Origin: Bog-793 sp963823945
GTDB lineage: Bacteria; Actinomycetota; Acidimicrobiia; Acidimicrobiales; Bog-793
Length of the DNA: 64,000 nt
Assembly: GCA_963823945.1 (NCBI GenBank)
Contig: CAWGNK010000010.1
Span: forward strand, 1-64,000
Direction: 5' to 3'
Shown piece by piece: positions 7,673-17,367 of the stretch. The stretch's first letter is position 1. The number at the start of each line of letters is the position of its first letter. A program made the translations under genes and the position numbers. A model generated the notes under the pieces. It had not been told where the DNA came from, did no database searches, and saw nothing but the letters and a program-made list of their open reading frames with translations.

Positions 7673-10600
7673 GTGTCCTCTGACCGCCGAATTGAGAGTT
7701 CAGCGTCAGCCGAGATCAGGCGGATGCTCGAGAGGGGCGGGGCGATGGCTGAGGCCCTACTTGAGAGACTTGGCGAGATCACCGGATCGTGCGAGGAGCC
7801 ATTCATCCTCCTCACCCGAAGGGCCGCCGCCGCGAAGGTGAATCCGGCTGCCGAGGCACTCCTCGGCTATTCCGAATCCGAGATGCGCGGGAATGACCTG
7901 TCGCTACTTTTCGATGCCGCGGGGGTCTCGAGGCTACAGGCGAGCTTCGAGCAGCTCCGAAACGGCGGTGGCCCACAACGCCTCACCTGTTACGTGCGGC
8001 CGAAGAGCGGCAACCGTTTCAGGAGCACGTTGACCCTGTCTCCCGTGCGCGATCACGCGGGCAAGCTCGTCGGCGCCTCGCTCGCCATCCGCCGGTCTTC
8101 CCACGGGACCTCCTCGGGGGCTAACGGCGCGCGCTTCTCGGCGATGATCGACAGTCCCAGCGGAGCGGCGCGCCAGCGATCGACACGCGCCGTCTTCGTC
8201 GCCTGGAACGCCGCCGCCGAGCACCTGTTCGGCTACGCCGATTGCGAGGCGATCGGCAGTCGTGTCTCGATCCTCGTTCCCCGCGACCAGCAGCCCCGGT
8301 TCCGGAGGGAGATGGGACGCGTCCTCGCCGGCGACCAGGTCGAGAACTGCTCCTGTCTGCGTCTCAACAAGGCCGGGGAGTTGGTCGAGACGTCCTTCTC
8401 CCTGACTCCGATCATCGCCAAGGGCAAGCGGATAGTCGGTCTCACCGCCGTCCGCCTCGCGCCTGACCGTGCCGGCGCGCCGGAACGCGACGGCGACAAC
8501 GCGCGGCGAGGAGTGACGCATAGGCCGAGCGCGACGGCGGCCGTCGAGGAGACGGTGTCCCAGCGGCGCCGGGCTCTCGCCAAGGACGAGTTCCGGGTGG
8601 CGAACAGCAACTGGACGGATTCCCGTTGGCGAAAGGCCTTCGACAAGAGTTCGGTCCCGACCGCGATTGTCTCGACCGAGCGGCACCCTCTCTGGGTGAA
8701 CAAGGCCTACTCCCGCCTGACCGGGTACACACTTCATCAGCTCTCCGACCTGGTGACCTTCGACGACATCACCCATCCGGACGATGTCGCGGGCGACAAC
8801 GAGCTCAATAGAGAGCTGCTCGCGGGGACCCGAGAGAGCTTCGCTCGCGACAAGCGATACCTGCACGCCGACGGTCACGTCGTCCCGGTGCGGCTCTTCG
8901 TCGCGGGGATACACGATGAGTCCGGCGCGCTCATCTCGTTCCTCGGGCAGGCGATCGACCTCACCGATCAGAAGCGCGCCGAGGCCCAGCAGGAGCACAC
9001 CAAGCACCTCACTCAATTCGCCTTCGACCAGAGCCCGATCGCGACGGCGATCATCTCGACCGAACGATCGCCAGTGTGGGTGAACGATGCCTACGTCCGC
9101 CTGCTCGGCTACTCCCGCACGAGGCTGCTCCGTCTGAAGCGCTTCTCCGAGGTCACCCACCCCGAGGACGTCGGCCCCGAAGACAAGCTCTACACAGAGG
9201 TGCTCGCGGGGACCCGGGAGAGCTTCGAACTTGAGAAGCGGTACCTGCACGCCGACGGGCACGTCGTGCCGGTCCGGGTCTTCGTCACGGGGATACACGA
9301 CGAGTCCGGCGCGCTCGTCTCGCTCCTCGCGCTGGCCATCGACCTCACGACGGAGAGGAAGGCGCAGGAAGAACGCCGTCACGCGACTCGTTTCGCGCAC
9401 GTGCTCTTCGAACAGAGTGCCGTCGCGGCAGGGGCGATCGACCTCGAAGGCACGATCGTGACGGCCAATGACACACTCGTCGGTCTCTCCGGCTACTCGC
9501 GCAAGCAACTGATCGGATCGCCCTTCACGAACTTCGTCGACCCGGGCGACGTCGACGACCTCACGCGGCGCTTCGCAGAGTTCTACGAGGGAAGCCACGA
9601 GGTGGACGATTTCGAGATCCGCCTCCTCCACCGTACGGGGCGATCCGTACCCACGCGCATGTACACCAGTGCGCTGCGCGACGACTCCGAGGCACTCGTC
9701 GGCTTCGTGGGACAGATCCTCGACCTCACGGAGCAAAAGAACGCCGAGGCGGAGCGCGAGGAGCAGTCCCTTCTCCGGCAGCTTCTGCTCGAGCAGAGCC
9801 CCATCGCCGGAGGCGTCCTCGATCGACACGGCAATCTGCAGATCGTGAACGAAGCGAACGCCCTCCTCTTTGGCCGTTCGACCGATGAGCTGATCGGAAA
9901 GGCGTTCGGTGACTACGTCCACCCCGACGATCTCCGCCGCGTCGCGCGGGGCATGTCCCGGTACCGCAAGGGAACCCAGGATGCTGACGACTTCGAGCTG
10001 CGCCTCCGCCACGCCGACGGCCACTACGTCCCGTGCATGCTCTACACCAGGGCGATACGCGACGAGTCCGGATCGCTCGCCGGGATCATCGGGCAGGCCA
10101 TCGATCTCACGGAGCAAAAGCAGGCTGAGGAACAGCGCGAGATAGAGGCGCACCTGCGCGAGCTCCTTCTGGACCAGAGCCCCATCCCCGTAGGTACCAT
10201 CGACCTGCAGTGTCGTCTGCTGTCGGTCAACGACGCCTTCGTTCAACTCTTCGGTTACCCGCGCGAGGAAGCGGTCGGTTCAGACTTCGCCAGCTACATC
10301 CACCCCGGCGCGGTCGCCGGCCGGAAGACCTTCCTGTCCGAGTACCTCGCGGGGACCAGGACGAGCAACAAATCCGAGATACTCCTGCGCCACGCCGACG
10401 GCCATTTCATCCCCTGCGAGTTGTACTCCTCAGCAATGAAGGACGACTCGGGGTCGCTCGTCGGTATCATCGGGCAGTTCATCGACCTCACGGAGCAGAA
10501 GCAGGCCGAGGAACAACGCGAAACAGAGGCGCGCCTACGCCAGCTCTTACTGGACCAGAGCCCCATCCCAGTGGGCTCCATCGACCTGCAAAGTCGTCTG

Positions 10601-12571
10601 CAGTCGGTCAACGACGCGTTCGCTCATCTCCTCGGTTACCCGCGCGAGGAACTGGTCGGATCGCCCTTCACGAACTTCGTCCACCCCGACGACGTCGCCG
10701 CCCAGGCGAAGAGCCTGTCCGAGTACTTCGCGGGGGCCCGGACGACCAACAGGTACGAGATCCGCCTGCGCCACACCGACGGCCATTTCACCCCCTGCGA
10801 GATCTACTCCGCGGGGATACGCGACGACTCGGGTTCGCTCGTCGGCTTCATCGGTCAGTTCGTCGACCTCACGGAACAGAAGCGGGCCGAGGAGGCACGG
10901 GCGAGGGCAGCGCGCCTCGCACACCTGCTCTTCGAGCAGAGTCCCATCCCTACCGGGATGGTCGATCTCAGGGGCCGGCTACAGCTCGTCAATGATGCCT
11001 TCGCCGAGGTCCTCGGGAGTTCTTCCGACAAGCTCGTCGGCACGATGGTCCCCGAGAGCCTGTATCCCGAAGAAGCCGCGGAATTCAGTCGTCTCCTCCC
11101 CGAACTGATCTCGGGAGCCAGGGAGTCCCTGCCGGTGGAGCGGCACTTGCGGCACGCGGACGGCCATTTCGTTCCCGGTCGCCTCTACGTCACGACGATT
11201 CGCGACGACTCCGGTTCGGCCGTCGGCATCCTCGGGCAGTTCCTAGACCGGTCGGACCTCGCGCGCGTGGAGGAGCAGCTCGTCTACGAGGAACTCCACG
11301 ACACGCTGACCTCACTCCCGACGCGCTTTCTCGTCGCCAACCGGATCGGACAGGAGGTCGAGTGGGCCCGTGTCCGCCACCGTTCCGTCGGCGTGATGAT
11401 CGTCAACATCGACCGCTTCGATGCCGTGAACGAGAACTTCGGTCGCGCCCTCGGGGACCAGCTGCTCGTCGAACTCGGACAGCGCCTCATCGAATGCAGC
11501 CTGCGCACCGACACGATCGGCCGGCTCGAGGGCGACAAGTTCATCGTCGTGCGCGGTGCCGTCAGTGATCCCTCGGAAGTCGTGGGCTACGCCGACGAGA
11601 TCAGGGCGGTGCTCGAGCCGCCCTTCATGCTCGACGGCGAGGCCGAAGTGGTCACGGTCAGCATCGGCATCGCGATCAGCAGCAAGGACGAGTCCCCCGA
11701 GCGCCTGATCAGCGACGCGGAGCTCGCGGTCGTCCGAGCCAAGGCGAGCGGCGGTGACGTCGCAGTCTTGTTCGATGAGAATCTGCGCGAAGTCGCGCTC
11801 GCCCGCGCGAGCGCCGAGGGCGGTCTGCGCCGGGCACTCGCCGAGGACGAGTTCGTCCTCTACTACCAGCCCATCATCGACCTGCAACTCGGACGCTTCA
11901 TCGGCGCCGAGGCGCTGATCCGCTGGATGGACCCCACCCGCGGTCTCGTCCCACCGGACGACTTCATCCCGATCGCCGAGGAGACGGGGCTCATCGTGCC
12001 GATCGGCGAATGGGTAACCGGCGAGGCGTGCCGCCAGACGAGCGCCTGGAACCGGGAGCGGCCGGACGACCCGTGGGAGATCGCCATCAACGTCTCGCCA
12101 CGCCAGGTCCAGTCGGGAGCGCTGCTTAGGACCGTGACTGAAGCGCTCGACTCGTCCGGCCTCGACCCCAAGGTCCTCACCCTCGAGCTCACCGAGAGCA
12201 CCTTCATGGTGAACCTCGATCTCGTCCACGAGGCGCTCGACCCCCTGCGTGAGCTTGGCGTGAGGATCGCGATCGACGACTTCGGGACCGGCTACTCCTC
12301 GCTCGGGCGCATCCGGCGGTTCGGGGCCGACATCCTGAAGATCGACCGCAGTTTCGTGAGCGGCCTGGAGGACAGCGAGGACGAGCAGCGGCTCGCCACC
12401 ACGATCCTCGACATGGGACGCGCCCTCAACGCGACCGTCATCGCCGAGGGCGTCGAGACACCGGGCCAGCTCGCCTGGCTGAAGAACGCCGGCTGCCGCT
12501 GCGCCCAGGGCTACTTCTTCGCGAAACCTCAGACCGCGGCGGACTGCTTCACCATGCTCACGAGGGACTAG
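7673..12571 (+). CDS. Very large multi-PAS sensor with degenerate GGDEF and intact EAL domain (c-di-GMP phosphodiesterase)
   Basis: The protein has about 1632 residues from GTG 7673 (AAAGGG ribosome site); ATG 7745 and ATG 7607 are alternative starts. It has no membrane segment, so it is probably cytoplasmic. Nine PAS domains come first. The last seven (about residues 320-1200) are tandem near-copies of about 126-130 residues, each starting like QSPIPVGSID and ending like GQFIDLTEQKQAE. The GGDEF domain (about 1205-1370) has the signature replaced by EGDKF, so diguanylate cyclase activity is unlikely. The EAL domain (about 1380-1630) keeps GAEALIRW, NVSPRQ, ELTES, IDDFGTGYSSL, LKIDRSF and AEGVET, so it should hydrolyse c-di-GMP. 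The PAS array probably integrates redox, ligand or partner signals. Confidence 0.92.
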   Translation: MSSDRRIESSASAEIRRMLERGGAMAEALLERLGEITGSCEEPFILLTRRAAAAKVNPAAEALLGYSESEMRGNDLSLLFDAAGVSRLQASFEQLRNGGGPQRLTCYVRPKSGNRFRSTLTLSPVRDHAGKLVGASLAIRRSSHGTSSGANGARFSAMIDSPSGAARQRSTRAVFVAWNAAAEHLFGYADCEAIGSRVSILVPRDQQPRFRREMGRVLAGDQVENCSCLRLNKAGELVETSFSLTPIIAKGKRIVGLTAVRLAPDRAGAPERDGDNARRGVTHRPSATAAVEETVSQRRRALAKDEFRVANSNWTDSRWRKAFDKSSVPTAIVSTERHPLWVNKAYSRLTGYTLHQLSDLVTFDDITHPDDVAGDNELNRELLAGTRESFARDKRYLHADGHVVPVRLFVAGIHDESGALISFLGQAIDLTDQKRAEAQQEHTKHLTQFAFDQSPIATAIISTERSPVWVNDAYVRLLGYSRTRLLRLKRFSEVTHPEDVGPEDKLYTEVLAGTRESFELEKRYLHADGHVVPVRVFVTGIHDESGALVSLLALAIDLTTERKAQEERRHATRFAHVLFEQSAVAAGAIDLEGTIVTANDTLVGLSGYSRKQLIGSPFTNFVDPGDVDDLTRRFAEFYEGSHEVDDFEIRLLHRTGRSVPTRMYTSALRDDSEALVGFVGQILDLTEQKNAEAEREEQSLLRQLLLEQSPIAGGVLDRHGNLQIVNEANALLFGRSTDELIGKAFGDYVHPDDLRRVARGMSRYRKGTQDADDFELRLRHADGHYVPCMLYTRAIRDESGSLAGIIGQAIDLTEQKQAEEQREIEAHLRELLLDQSPIPVGTIDLQCRLLSVNDAFVQLFGYPREEAVGSDFASYIHPGAVAGRKTFLSEYLAGTRTSNKSEILLRHADGHFIPCELYSSAMKDDSGSLVGIIGQFIDLTEQKQAEEQRETEARLRQLLLDQSPIPVGSIDLQSRLQSVNDAFAHLLGYPREELVGSPFTNFVHPDDVAAQAKSLSEYFAGARTTNRYEIRLRHTDGHFTPCEIYSAGIRDDSGSLVGFIGQFVDLTEQKRAEEARARAARLAHLLFEQSPIPTGMVDLRGRLQLVNDAFAEVLGSSSDKLVGTMVPESLYPEEAAEFSRLLPELISGARESLPVERHLRHADGHFVPGRLYVTTIRDDSGSAVGILGQFLDRSDLARVEEQLVYEELHDTLTSLPTRFLVANRIGQEVEWARVRHRSVGVMIVNIDRFDAVNENFGRALGDQLLVELGQRLIECSLRTDTIGRLEGDKFIVVRGAVSDPSEVVGYADEIRAVLEPPFMLDGEAEVVTVSIGIAISSKDESPERLISDAELAVVRAKASGGDVAVLFDENLREVALARASAEGGLRRALAEDEFVLYYQPIIDLQLGRFIGAEALIRWMDPTRGLVPPDDFIPIAEETGLIVPIGEWVTGEACRQTSAWNRERPDDPWEIAINVSPRQVQSGALLRTVTEALDSSGLDPKVLTLELTESTFMVNLDLVHEALDPLRELGVRIAIDDFGTGYSSLGRIRRFGADILKIDRSFVSGLEDSEDEQRLATTILDMGRALNATVIAEGVETPGQLAWLKNAGCRCAQGYFFAKPQTAADCFTMLTRD
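8631..11265 (+). repeat. Seven tandem PAS-coding repeats of about 380-390 bp
   Basis: Within the multi-PAS gene, seven consecutive units repeat at roughly 8640, 9020, 9400, 9790, 10170, 10550 and 10930. Units five and six (about 10150-10900) are the most alike at the DNA level, for example the shared GACCAGAGCCCCATCCC and ACGGCCATTTCA stretches. This indicates recent intragenic duplication. The array is a likely site for slippage and for assembly collapse. Confidence 0.75.
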
Positions 12572-12608
12572 CCCGCCCCGGCCCTCGTCCCGCCGTGCCG
12601 GACCTCTC

Positions 12609-14018
12609 TCATGAACCGCGCAGACGCACCCGGAGCTTCATCGGTGTCGGCCCGAGCTCGAAGCGCTCGCGCAGCGACCGCTCCACGTACCGGAGATACC
12701 CCTGTTGCAGCCGCCGGCTGGCGAAGATCGTCACGGTCGGCGGGTCGACCGCCCCCTGCACGGCGTAGAGGATCCGCGATCCGGCGGGCGCCTGCGCCGA
12801 CTGGATCGCCCGCATCGCCTCGTTGAGGGCCGGCGTCGGGATCCGCCGGTGGTAGGCGTCGATCGCGCTGCGCAGCGCCGGGAGGAGCCGGTGCACCCCC
12901 CGTCCGGTGAGGGCGGAGAGCCGCAGAACCGGCGCGTAGGCGAGGAACCCGAGCCGGTCGGCGACGTCGGCGGCCACGACGAGCCGCTGCTCGGTCGAGA
13001 GCAGGTCCCACTTGTTCAGCACCAGCACGATCGGGTTGCCGGCAGCGTCAATTCGCTCGGCGAGCCGCTGGTCCTGGTGCGTCACCCCGCTGCTGGCGTC
13101 GATCACAAGGAGCGCGAGGTCGCTGCGGTCGATGGCCGCCAGCGAGCGGACGAGGGAGAAGTACTCGGTGCCCTCGTCGATCCGGGACTTGCGCCGCAAC
13201 CCCGCCGTGTCGATGAACCGGATCCGTCCCTCGTCGGTCTCGACGACCGTGTCGATCGCGTCCCTGGTCGTGCCCGGCACGTCGTGGACGACGACCCGCT
13301 CGTCGCCGGCCAGGCGGTTGAGAAGCGTCGACTTGCCGACGTTCGGCCGCCCGACGATCGTCACCGAGGCGACCACACTGACCTCGTCGGATAAGGCCGT
13401 GGCCTCGTCGTTTGGCAGGCGATCCGACCCGTGCCCGGCTCCGTCGCCCGGCGTCCGAGCAGGAAACCGCGCCACGACGAGGTCGAGCAGGTCCCCGACG
13501 CCGCGCCCGTGCAGGGCCGAAATGGGCACCGGCTCGCCGAGTCCCAGGCGCGCGAGCTCCCACGCCGCCGCCTCCTGGGCGGCGGAGTCGACCTTGTTGG
13601 CGACGACGAGCACGACGCGCCCGGTCTTGCGCACGAGCTCGGCGACGTCATCGTCTTCGGCGGTGATCCCGGTCGTCGCGTCGACCACGAGCAGCACCAC
13701 GTCGGCCTGGTCGATCGCGCGCCGTGCTTGCCCGCTCACCAGCATGTCCAGCGCCCCGCCCCGGGTCACGACCCCGCCGGTGTCGATGACGACGAAGTCC
13801 CGGCCGGTCCACGATGTCTCGAGCTCGAGCCGGTCCCGGGTCACACCCGGCCGCTCCTCGACGATGGCGGCGCGACGTCCCACGATCCGGTTGACGAGCG
13901 TCGACTTGCCGACGTTCGGCCGCCCGGCGACGACGACGACCGGCAGCCCGCCGGTGTCACCCCTGCCCCGGGCCCCGGCACCGCCCGTGTGCGCCGGACC
14001 GGCCGGCCCGCGGTTCAT
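12609..14018 (-). CDS. Ribosome-assembly GTPase Der (EngA)
   Basis: Der has two tandem GTPase domains followed by a KH-like domain and acts in maturation of the 50S subunit. Both G1 motifs are present as GRPNVGKST (residues 32-40 and about 225). Each is followed by its G3 (DTGGV, DTAGL) and G4 (NKVD, NKWD). The C-terminal KH-like part (ALNEAMRAIQ to LRVRLRGS) is complete. The 469-aa length is normal with a short Gly-rich N-terminal extension. The ATG at 14018 overlaps the stop of the DUF512 gene by four bases, so the two are translationally coupled, a pairing seen in many bacteria. Confidence 0.97.
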   Translation of the reverse strand: MNRGPAGPAHTGGAGARGRGDTGGLPVVVVAGRPNVGKSTLVNRIVGRRAAIVEERPGVTRDRLELETSWTGRDFVVIDTGGVVTRGGALDMLVSGQARRAIDQADVVLLVVDATTGITAEDDDVAELVRKTGRVVLVVANKVDSAAQEAAAWELARLGLGEPVPISALHGRGVGDLLDLVVARFPARTPGDGAGHGSDRLPNDEATALSDEVSVVASVTIVGRPNVGKSTLLNRLAGDERVVVHDVPGTTRDAIDTVVETDEGRIRFIDTAGLRRKSRIDEGTEYFSLVRSLAAIDRSDLALLVIDASSGVTHQDQRLAERIDAAGNPIVLVLNKWDLLSTEQRLVVAADVADRLGFLAYAPVLRLSALTGRGVHRLLPALRSAIDAYHRRIPTPALNEAMRAIQSAQAPAGSRILYAVQGAVDPPTVTIFASRRLQQGYLRYVERSLRERFELGPTPMKLRVRLRGS

Positions 14019-15427
14019 CGCGCCCCCCGGGCCGCGCCGGCCGCGGCCCGCCGTCGCGGGCGACCCGTGAGCGCCCGGTAGAGCGAGCCCCCGTCCTCGG
14101 CGACAAATTCCACCGCACGCGGAAGCTCCTCGGGCCGGCCTCCGTCGAGGAACCGGCCGTTCGACAGGCACACCTCGGGCACAAGGATCCGCCTGCCGGC
14201 CGGCACCGAGGCCGCGCCGCGGGCGAGGTCGGCGAAGGTGAGCAACCCTGCGACGGCGATGTTCCCCCCGAAGAACGTGTTCTCCACGGCGACCGTCTCC
14301 ACGTCGGCGAACCCTGCCGCGTCGAGCACCGGCCGCAGGACCCGGCTCCCGTAGGCGCCGGTGAGGATCGTCGCCGGGCCGGCTCCGCAAGTCGGACCCC
14401 CTCCCCCGCCGTCACCGGTCGCCGCCGTGCGCGCCGCCCGGTAGCCGAGGGCGGGGGTGCCGTCGACGGAGCGGAAGAAACCGCCGGCCCCGGGGGGACG
14501 CCGGCCGGTGGCCCCACCGAAGGCCTCGGCGAAGGCGGCCGCCATCCCGATCCCGTTCTCGTGCTGCGCGAAACCCTCGTAGCAGGCGGGCTCGGGGAAG
14601 GCGCGCCCGGCGAGCAGGTAGTACTCGTCCGCCGCGAAGACGAGCCGGCGCCCGAGCGTGGCGGCGAACCGCCCCTGCCACTGCTCGACGCGGTCGACGA
14701 CCGCCGCCGCCTCGGCGGGCGTGTGGGCGCGCATCGACTGCTCGTGCGAGAAGCAGCTCACACCGAGGGGAACCACGCCGACCGTGGCGAGGCGGGCGAA
14801 ACGCTCGAGGATCCCGGCCAGCGTGTCGGCGAGGACGGCGCCGTCGTTCACGCCCGGGCAGACGACGATCTGGCCGTGGACCTCGATCCCGTGGTCCAGC
14901 AGGCGCGCCAGCCAGCGCAGGCTCGTCGCCCCGCGGCGGTTCCGCAGCATCGCCGCCCGGACGGTGGGGTCGGTGGCGTGGATCGACACGTACAGCGGCG
15001 AGAGCCGCTCGGTGACGACCCGCTCCAGGTCGAGCTCGGTGAACCGCGTCAACGTCGTGAAGTTCCCGTAGAGGAACGAGAGGCGGTAGTCGTCGTCTTT
15101 CAGGTAAAGGCTGCGTCGCATCCCGCGGGGCAGCTGGTGGATGAAGCAGAAGACGCAGTGGTTGTCGCACGTCGTCACGCGGTCGAAGATCGCCGCCGAG
15201 AGGGAGATGCCGAGCAGCTCGCCGGCGTGCTTCTCGACGACCACCTCCCGGACGCCACCGGCCCGGCCGAGCTCGAGGGTGACGACGGCGTCGTCGGCGG
15301 CGAGGTGGTAGTCGATCACGTCCCGCAAGCGGTTGCCGTTGACCGACCGGATCTCGTCGCCGGCCCTGACCCCGGCCGTCTCCGCCGGAGATCCGGGCGC
15401 GACCCCCTCGACCTGCGGAAACGCCAT
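14015..15427 (-). CDS. DUF512 family protein with PDZ-like and radical-SAM-type domains
   Basis: The 470-aa product opens with a PDZ-like segment (VEGVAPGSPAETAGVRAGDEI, residues 7-27). This is followed by a radical-SAM-like cluster motif CDNHCVFC with Cys87, Cys91 and Cys94, and then the DUF512 C-terminal domain (GAYGSRVLRPVL, VENTFFGGNIAVAGLL). This architecture is found in many bacteria, usually next to der, and may relate to Fe-S dependent modification; the reaction is unknown. It is divergent from ispH, with only 39 bp between the two starts, and is coupled to der by an ATGA overlap. Confidence 0.9.
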   Translation of the reverse strand: MAFPQVEGVAPGSPAETAGVRAGDEIRSVNGNRLRDVIDYHLAADDAVVTLELGRAGGVREVVVEKHAGELLGISLSAAIFDRVTTCDNHCVFCFIHQLPRGMRRSLYLKDDDYRLSFLYGNFTTLTRFTELDLERVVTERLSPLYVSIHATDPTVRAAMLRNRRGATSLRWLARLLDHGIEVHGQIVVCPGVNDGAVLADTLAGILERFARLATVGVVPLGVSCFSHEQSMRAHTPAEAAAVVDRVEQWQGRFAATLGRRLVFAADEYYLLAGRAFPEPACYEGFAQHENGIGMAAAFAEAFGGATGRRPPGAGGFFRSVDGTPALGYRAARTAATGDGGGGGPTCGAGPATILTGAYGSRVLRPVLDAAGFADVETVAVENTFFGGNIAVAGLLTFADLARGAASVPAGRRILVPEVCLSNGRFLDGGRPEELPRAVEFVAEDGGSLYRALTGRPRRRAAAGAARGAR

Positions 15428-15466
15428 TGTCCAAGCCTACCTGGCAGGCTCGCTAGCCTGAGCGGC

Positions 15467-16513
15467 GTGGACGTCGACCGCGTGCTGCTGGCCGAGCCGC
15501 GCGGTTTTTGTGCCGGGGTCGAGATGGCGATCAAGGCGCTCGCCTGGATGGTGCGGGTCTTCGAGCCGCCCGTCTACTGCTACCACGAGATCGTGCACAA
15601 CCGCCTCGTCGTCGAGGAGTTCTCCCGCCAGGGGGTCATCTTCGTCGACCAAGTCGACGACGTCCCCCCCGGCGCACCCCTCATGCTCTCGGCCCACGGC
15701 TCGGCCCCCGAGGTCGAGGCGGCCGCCTCGGCGCACAACCGCCCGGTCGTGAACGCCGTCTGCCCCCTCGTCACCAAGGTCCACCACGAGCTGAAGGTCC
15801 GCGCCACCAAGGGCTACACCGTCGTCTACGTCGGCCACGCCGGCCACGAGGAGGCCATCGGGACGATGGCCGTCGCGCCGGCGGCCGTGCGGCTCGTCGA
15901 GGCCGAGCGCGACGTCGACGACCTCGGTCCCGTCGACACCCCCGTGGCGCTGCTCGCCCAGACGACGCTGCCGCACGACGAGTGGTCCGGCATCGCCGCC
16001 CGGGCCAAGGAGCGCTTTCCGGAGCTGTGGATGCCGGGGCGTTCGGACCTCTGCTACGCGACGACGAACCGCCAGGCCGCGCTGCGGGCGATCGCCGGGC
16101 GCTGCGACGCCGTCATCGTCATCGGCTCCGCCAACTCGTCGAACACCGTCTCGCTCACCCACGTCGCCGCGGCGACGGGCTGCCGACGGGTGCTGCGCGT
16201 GAACGCGGCGGACGAGCTGCCCGATGACCTCACCGGCATCGTCGGCGTGACCGCCGGGGCGTCGGCCCCGGAGTGGCTCGTCGACGACGTCGTCCGCCGG
16301 CTGGCACCGCGGGCCGGTGTCGAGGTCGTCGCCTCGATCGACGAGGAGGAGTACTTCCCTCCCCCGCCGGAACTGCGCGACCTGCTCCGGGCGGTGTGGT
16401 CCGCCGCCCAGGTCGCGCTCGGTCGGCCGGCCGCCGGCCAGCCGCCGGCGGTCGAGGACCGCGAGGTCCCCGCGGCGCGCATGCTCACCGGGCGTGTCGC
16501 CGCCGGCGGCTGA
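15467..16513 (+). CDS. ispH: 4-hydroxy-3-methylbut-2-enyl diphosphate reductase
   Basis: IspH (LytB) performs the last step of the MEP isoprenoid pathway, reducing HMBPP to IPP and DMAPP with a [4Fe-4S] cluster. The three cluster cysteines are visible in RGFCAGVEMA, NAVCPLVTKVH and SDLCYATTNRQ. The VTAGASAPEWLV motif near the C-terminus is also present. The GTG at 15467 gives 348 aa, normal for the family; a second in-frame GTG at 15482 would also work. The long open frame upstream is antisense to the DUF512 gene and is not coding. Confidence 0.96.
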   Translation: MDVDRVLLAEPRGFCAGVEMAIKALAWMVRVFEPPVYCYHEIVHNRLVVEEFSRQGVIFVDQVDDVPPGAPLMLSAHGSAPEVEAAASAHNRPVVNAVCPLVTKVHHELKVRATKGYTVVYVGHAGHEEAIGTMAVAPAAVRLVEAERDVDDLGPVDTPVALLAQTTLPHDEWSGIAARAKERFPELWMPGRSDLCYATTNRQAALRAIAGRCDAVIVIGSANSSNTVSLTHVAAATGCRRVLRVNAADELPDDLTGIVGVTAGASAPEWLVDDVVRRLAPRAGVEVVASIDEEEYFPPPPELRDLLRAVWSAAQVALGRPAAGQPPAVEDREVPAARMLTGRVAAGG

Positions 16514-16566
16514 CGCGGCCACTAGCCTGCCCGGCGACGCCCCCGAGAGCTGAAAGGCATCACCCC

Positions 16567-17367
16567 ATGAACCCCCGAGAGATCCGCCGCCGCCGGGCGA
16601 CCGACGAGCTCATCGATTCCGTCGCGCTCGCCGAGTTCCGGGCCGCCCACGGGGACCCCGCCTTCGCCCAGATCGTCGTCGTCGCCGCCGCCTACCACGA
16701 GGCCGAGAACATCGGCCGGGTCTGCGACGCCCTCCCCGCCGAGCTGTGCGGCGAGCCGATCTCGTTCCTCGTCGTCGTCGACGGCGAGGAGGACGGCACA
16801 GCCGAGATCGTGCGCAAGTCGGGCCACTACGCCATCGTCGCCCCGGTGAACCGCGGCCAGGGCGCGGCCCTCCGGCTCGGCTACCGGGTCGCGGCCGAGC
16901 ACGGGGCCCGCTACCTCGTGACCGCCGACGCCGACGGCCAGACGGACCCCGCGGACCTCGCCGTCGTGCTCGCGCCGGTTCTCGCCGGCGAGGCCGACCT
17001 CGTCACGGGGTCGCGCCGGCTCGGCCGCACCGAGTCGGCCGACCTGGTGCGCAACTTCGGGATCGTGTTCTTCTCGGTCGTCATCACGAGGCTCACGGGG
17101 ACCAAGGTGACCGACGTCGCCAACCCGATCCGGGCCATGCGGGCGGACCTCGCGGAGCGCCTCACCCTCGCCGAGCCGCAGTACCAGTCGTCCGAGCTGC
17201 TCATCGGGGCGCTGATGGGCGGGGCGCGCTACGCCGAGCGCCCGGTGACGATGCTCGCGCGGGCGTCGGGCCACTCGAAAAAGGGCGGCAACCTCGTCTA
17301 CGGCTACCGCTTCACCCGCGTGCTCGTCCGCACCTGGTGGCGGGAGAGGCGGGCCCGCCGCTCCTAG
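16567..17367 (+). CDS. Family 2 glycosyltransferase
   Basis: The 266-aa enzyme has the GT-A fold signature of family 2 transferases such as dolichol-phosphate mannosyltransferase-like enzymes. It contains IVVVAAAYHEAENIG at residues 38-52, LVVVDGEEDGTAEI, and the metal-binding TADADGQTDP (DxD). No C-terminal membrane segments follow, so it is probably peripheral. The sugar donor and acceptor are unknown. The gene follows ispH on the same strand by 53 bp. Its stop overlaps by four bases with the stop of the convergent epimerase gene, and the pair may act on the same glycan. Confidence 0.88.
   Translation: MNPREIRRRRATDELIDSVALAEFRAAHGDPAFAQIVVVAAAYHEAENIGRVCDALPAELCGEPISFLVVVDGEEDGTAEIVRKSGHYAIVAPVNRGQGAALRLGYRVAAEHGARYLVTADADGQTDPADLAVVLAPVLAGEADLVTGSRRLGRTESADLVRNFGIVFFSVVITRLTGTKVTDVANPIRAMRADLAERLTLAEPQYQSSELLIGALMGGARYAERPVTMLARASGHSKKGGNLVYGYRFTRVLVRTWWRERRARRS

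Noticed and set aside
7934..10246. A 770-codon open frame on the minus strand inside the multi-PAS gene
   Set aside because: It is fully antisense to well-conserved PAS domains. Its sequence is a mirror of the repeats, with no motif of its own, and open antisense frames are expected in GC-rich DNA.
15437..16522. A 361-codon minus-strand frame opposite ispH
   Set aside because: It is the antisense of ispH, which has all three Fe-S cysteines; the antisense product has no recognisable domain.
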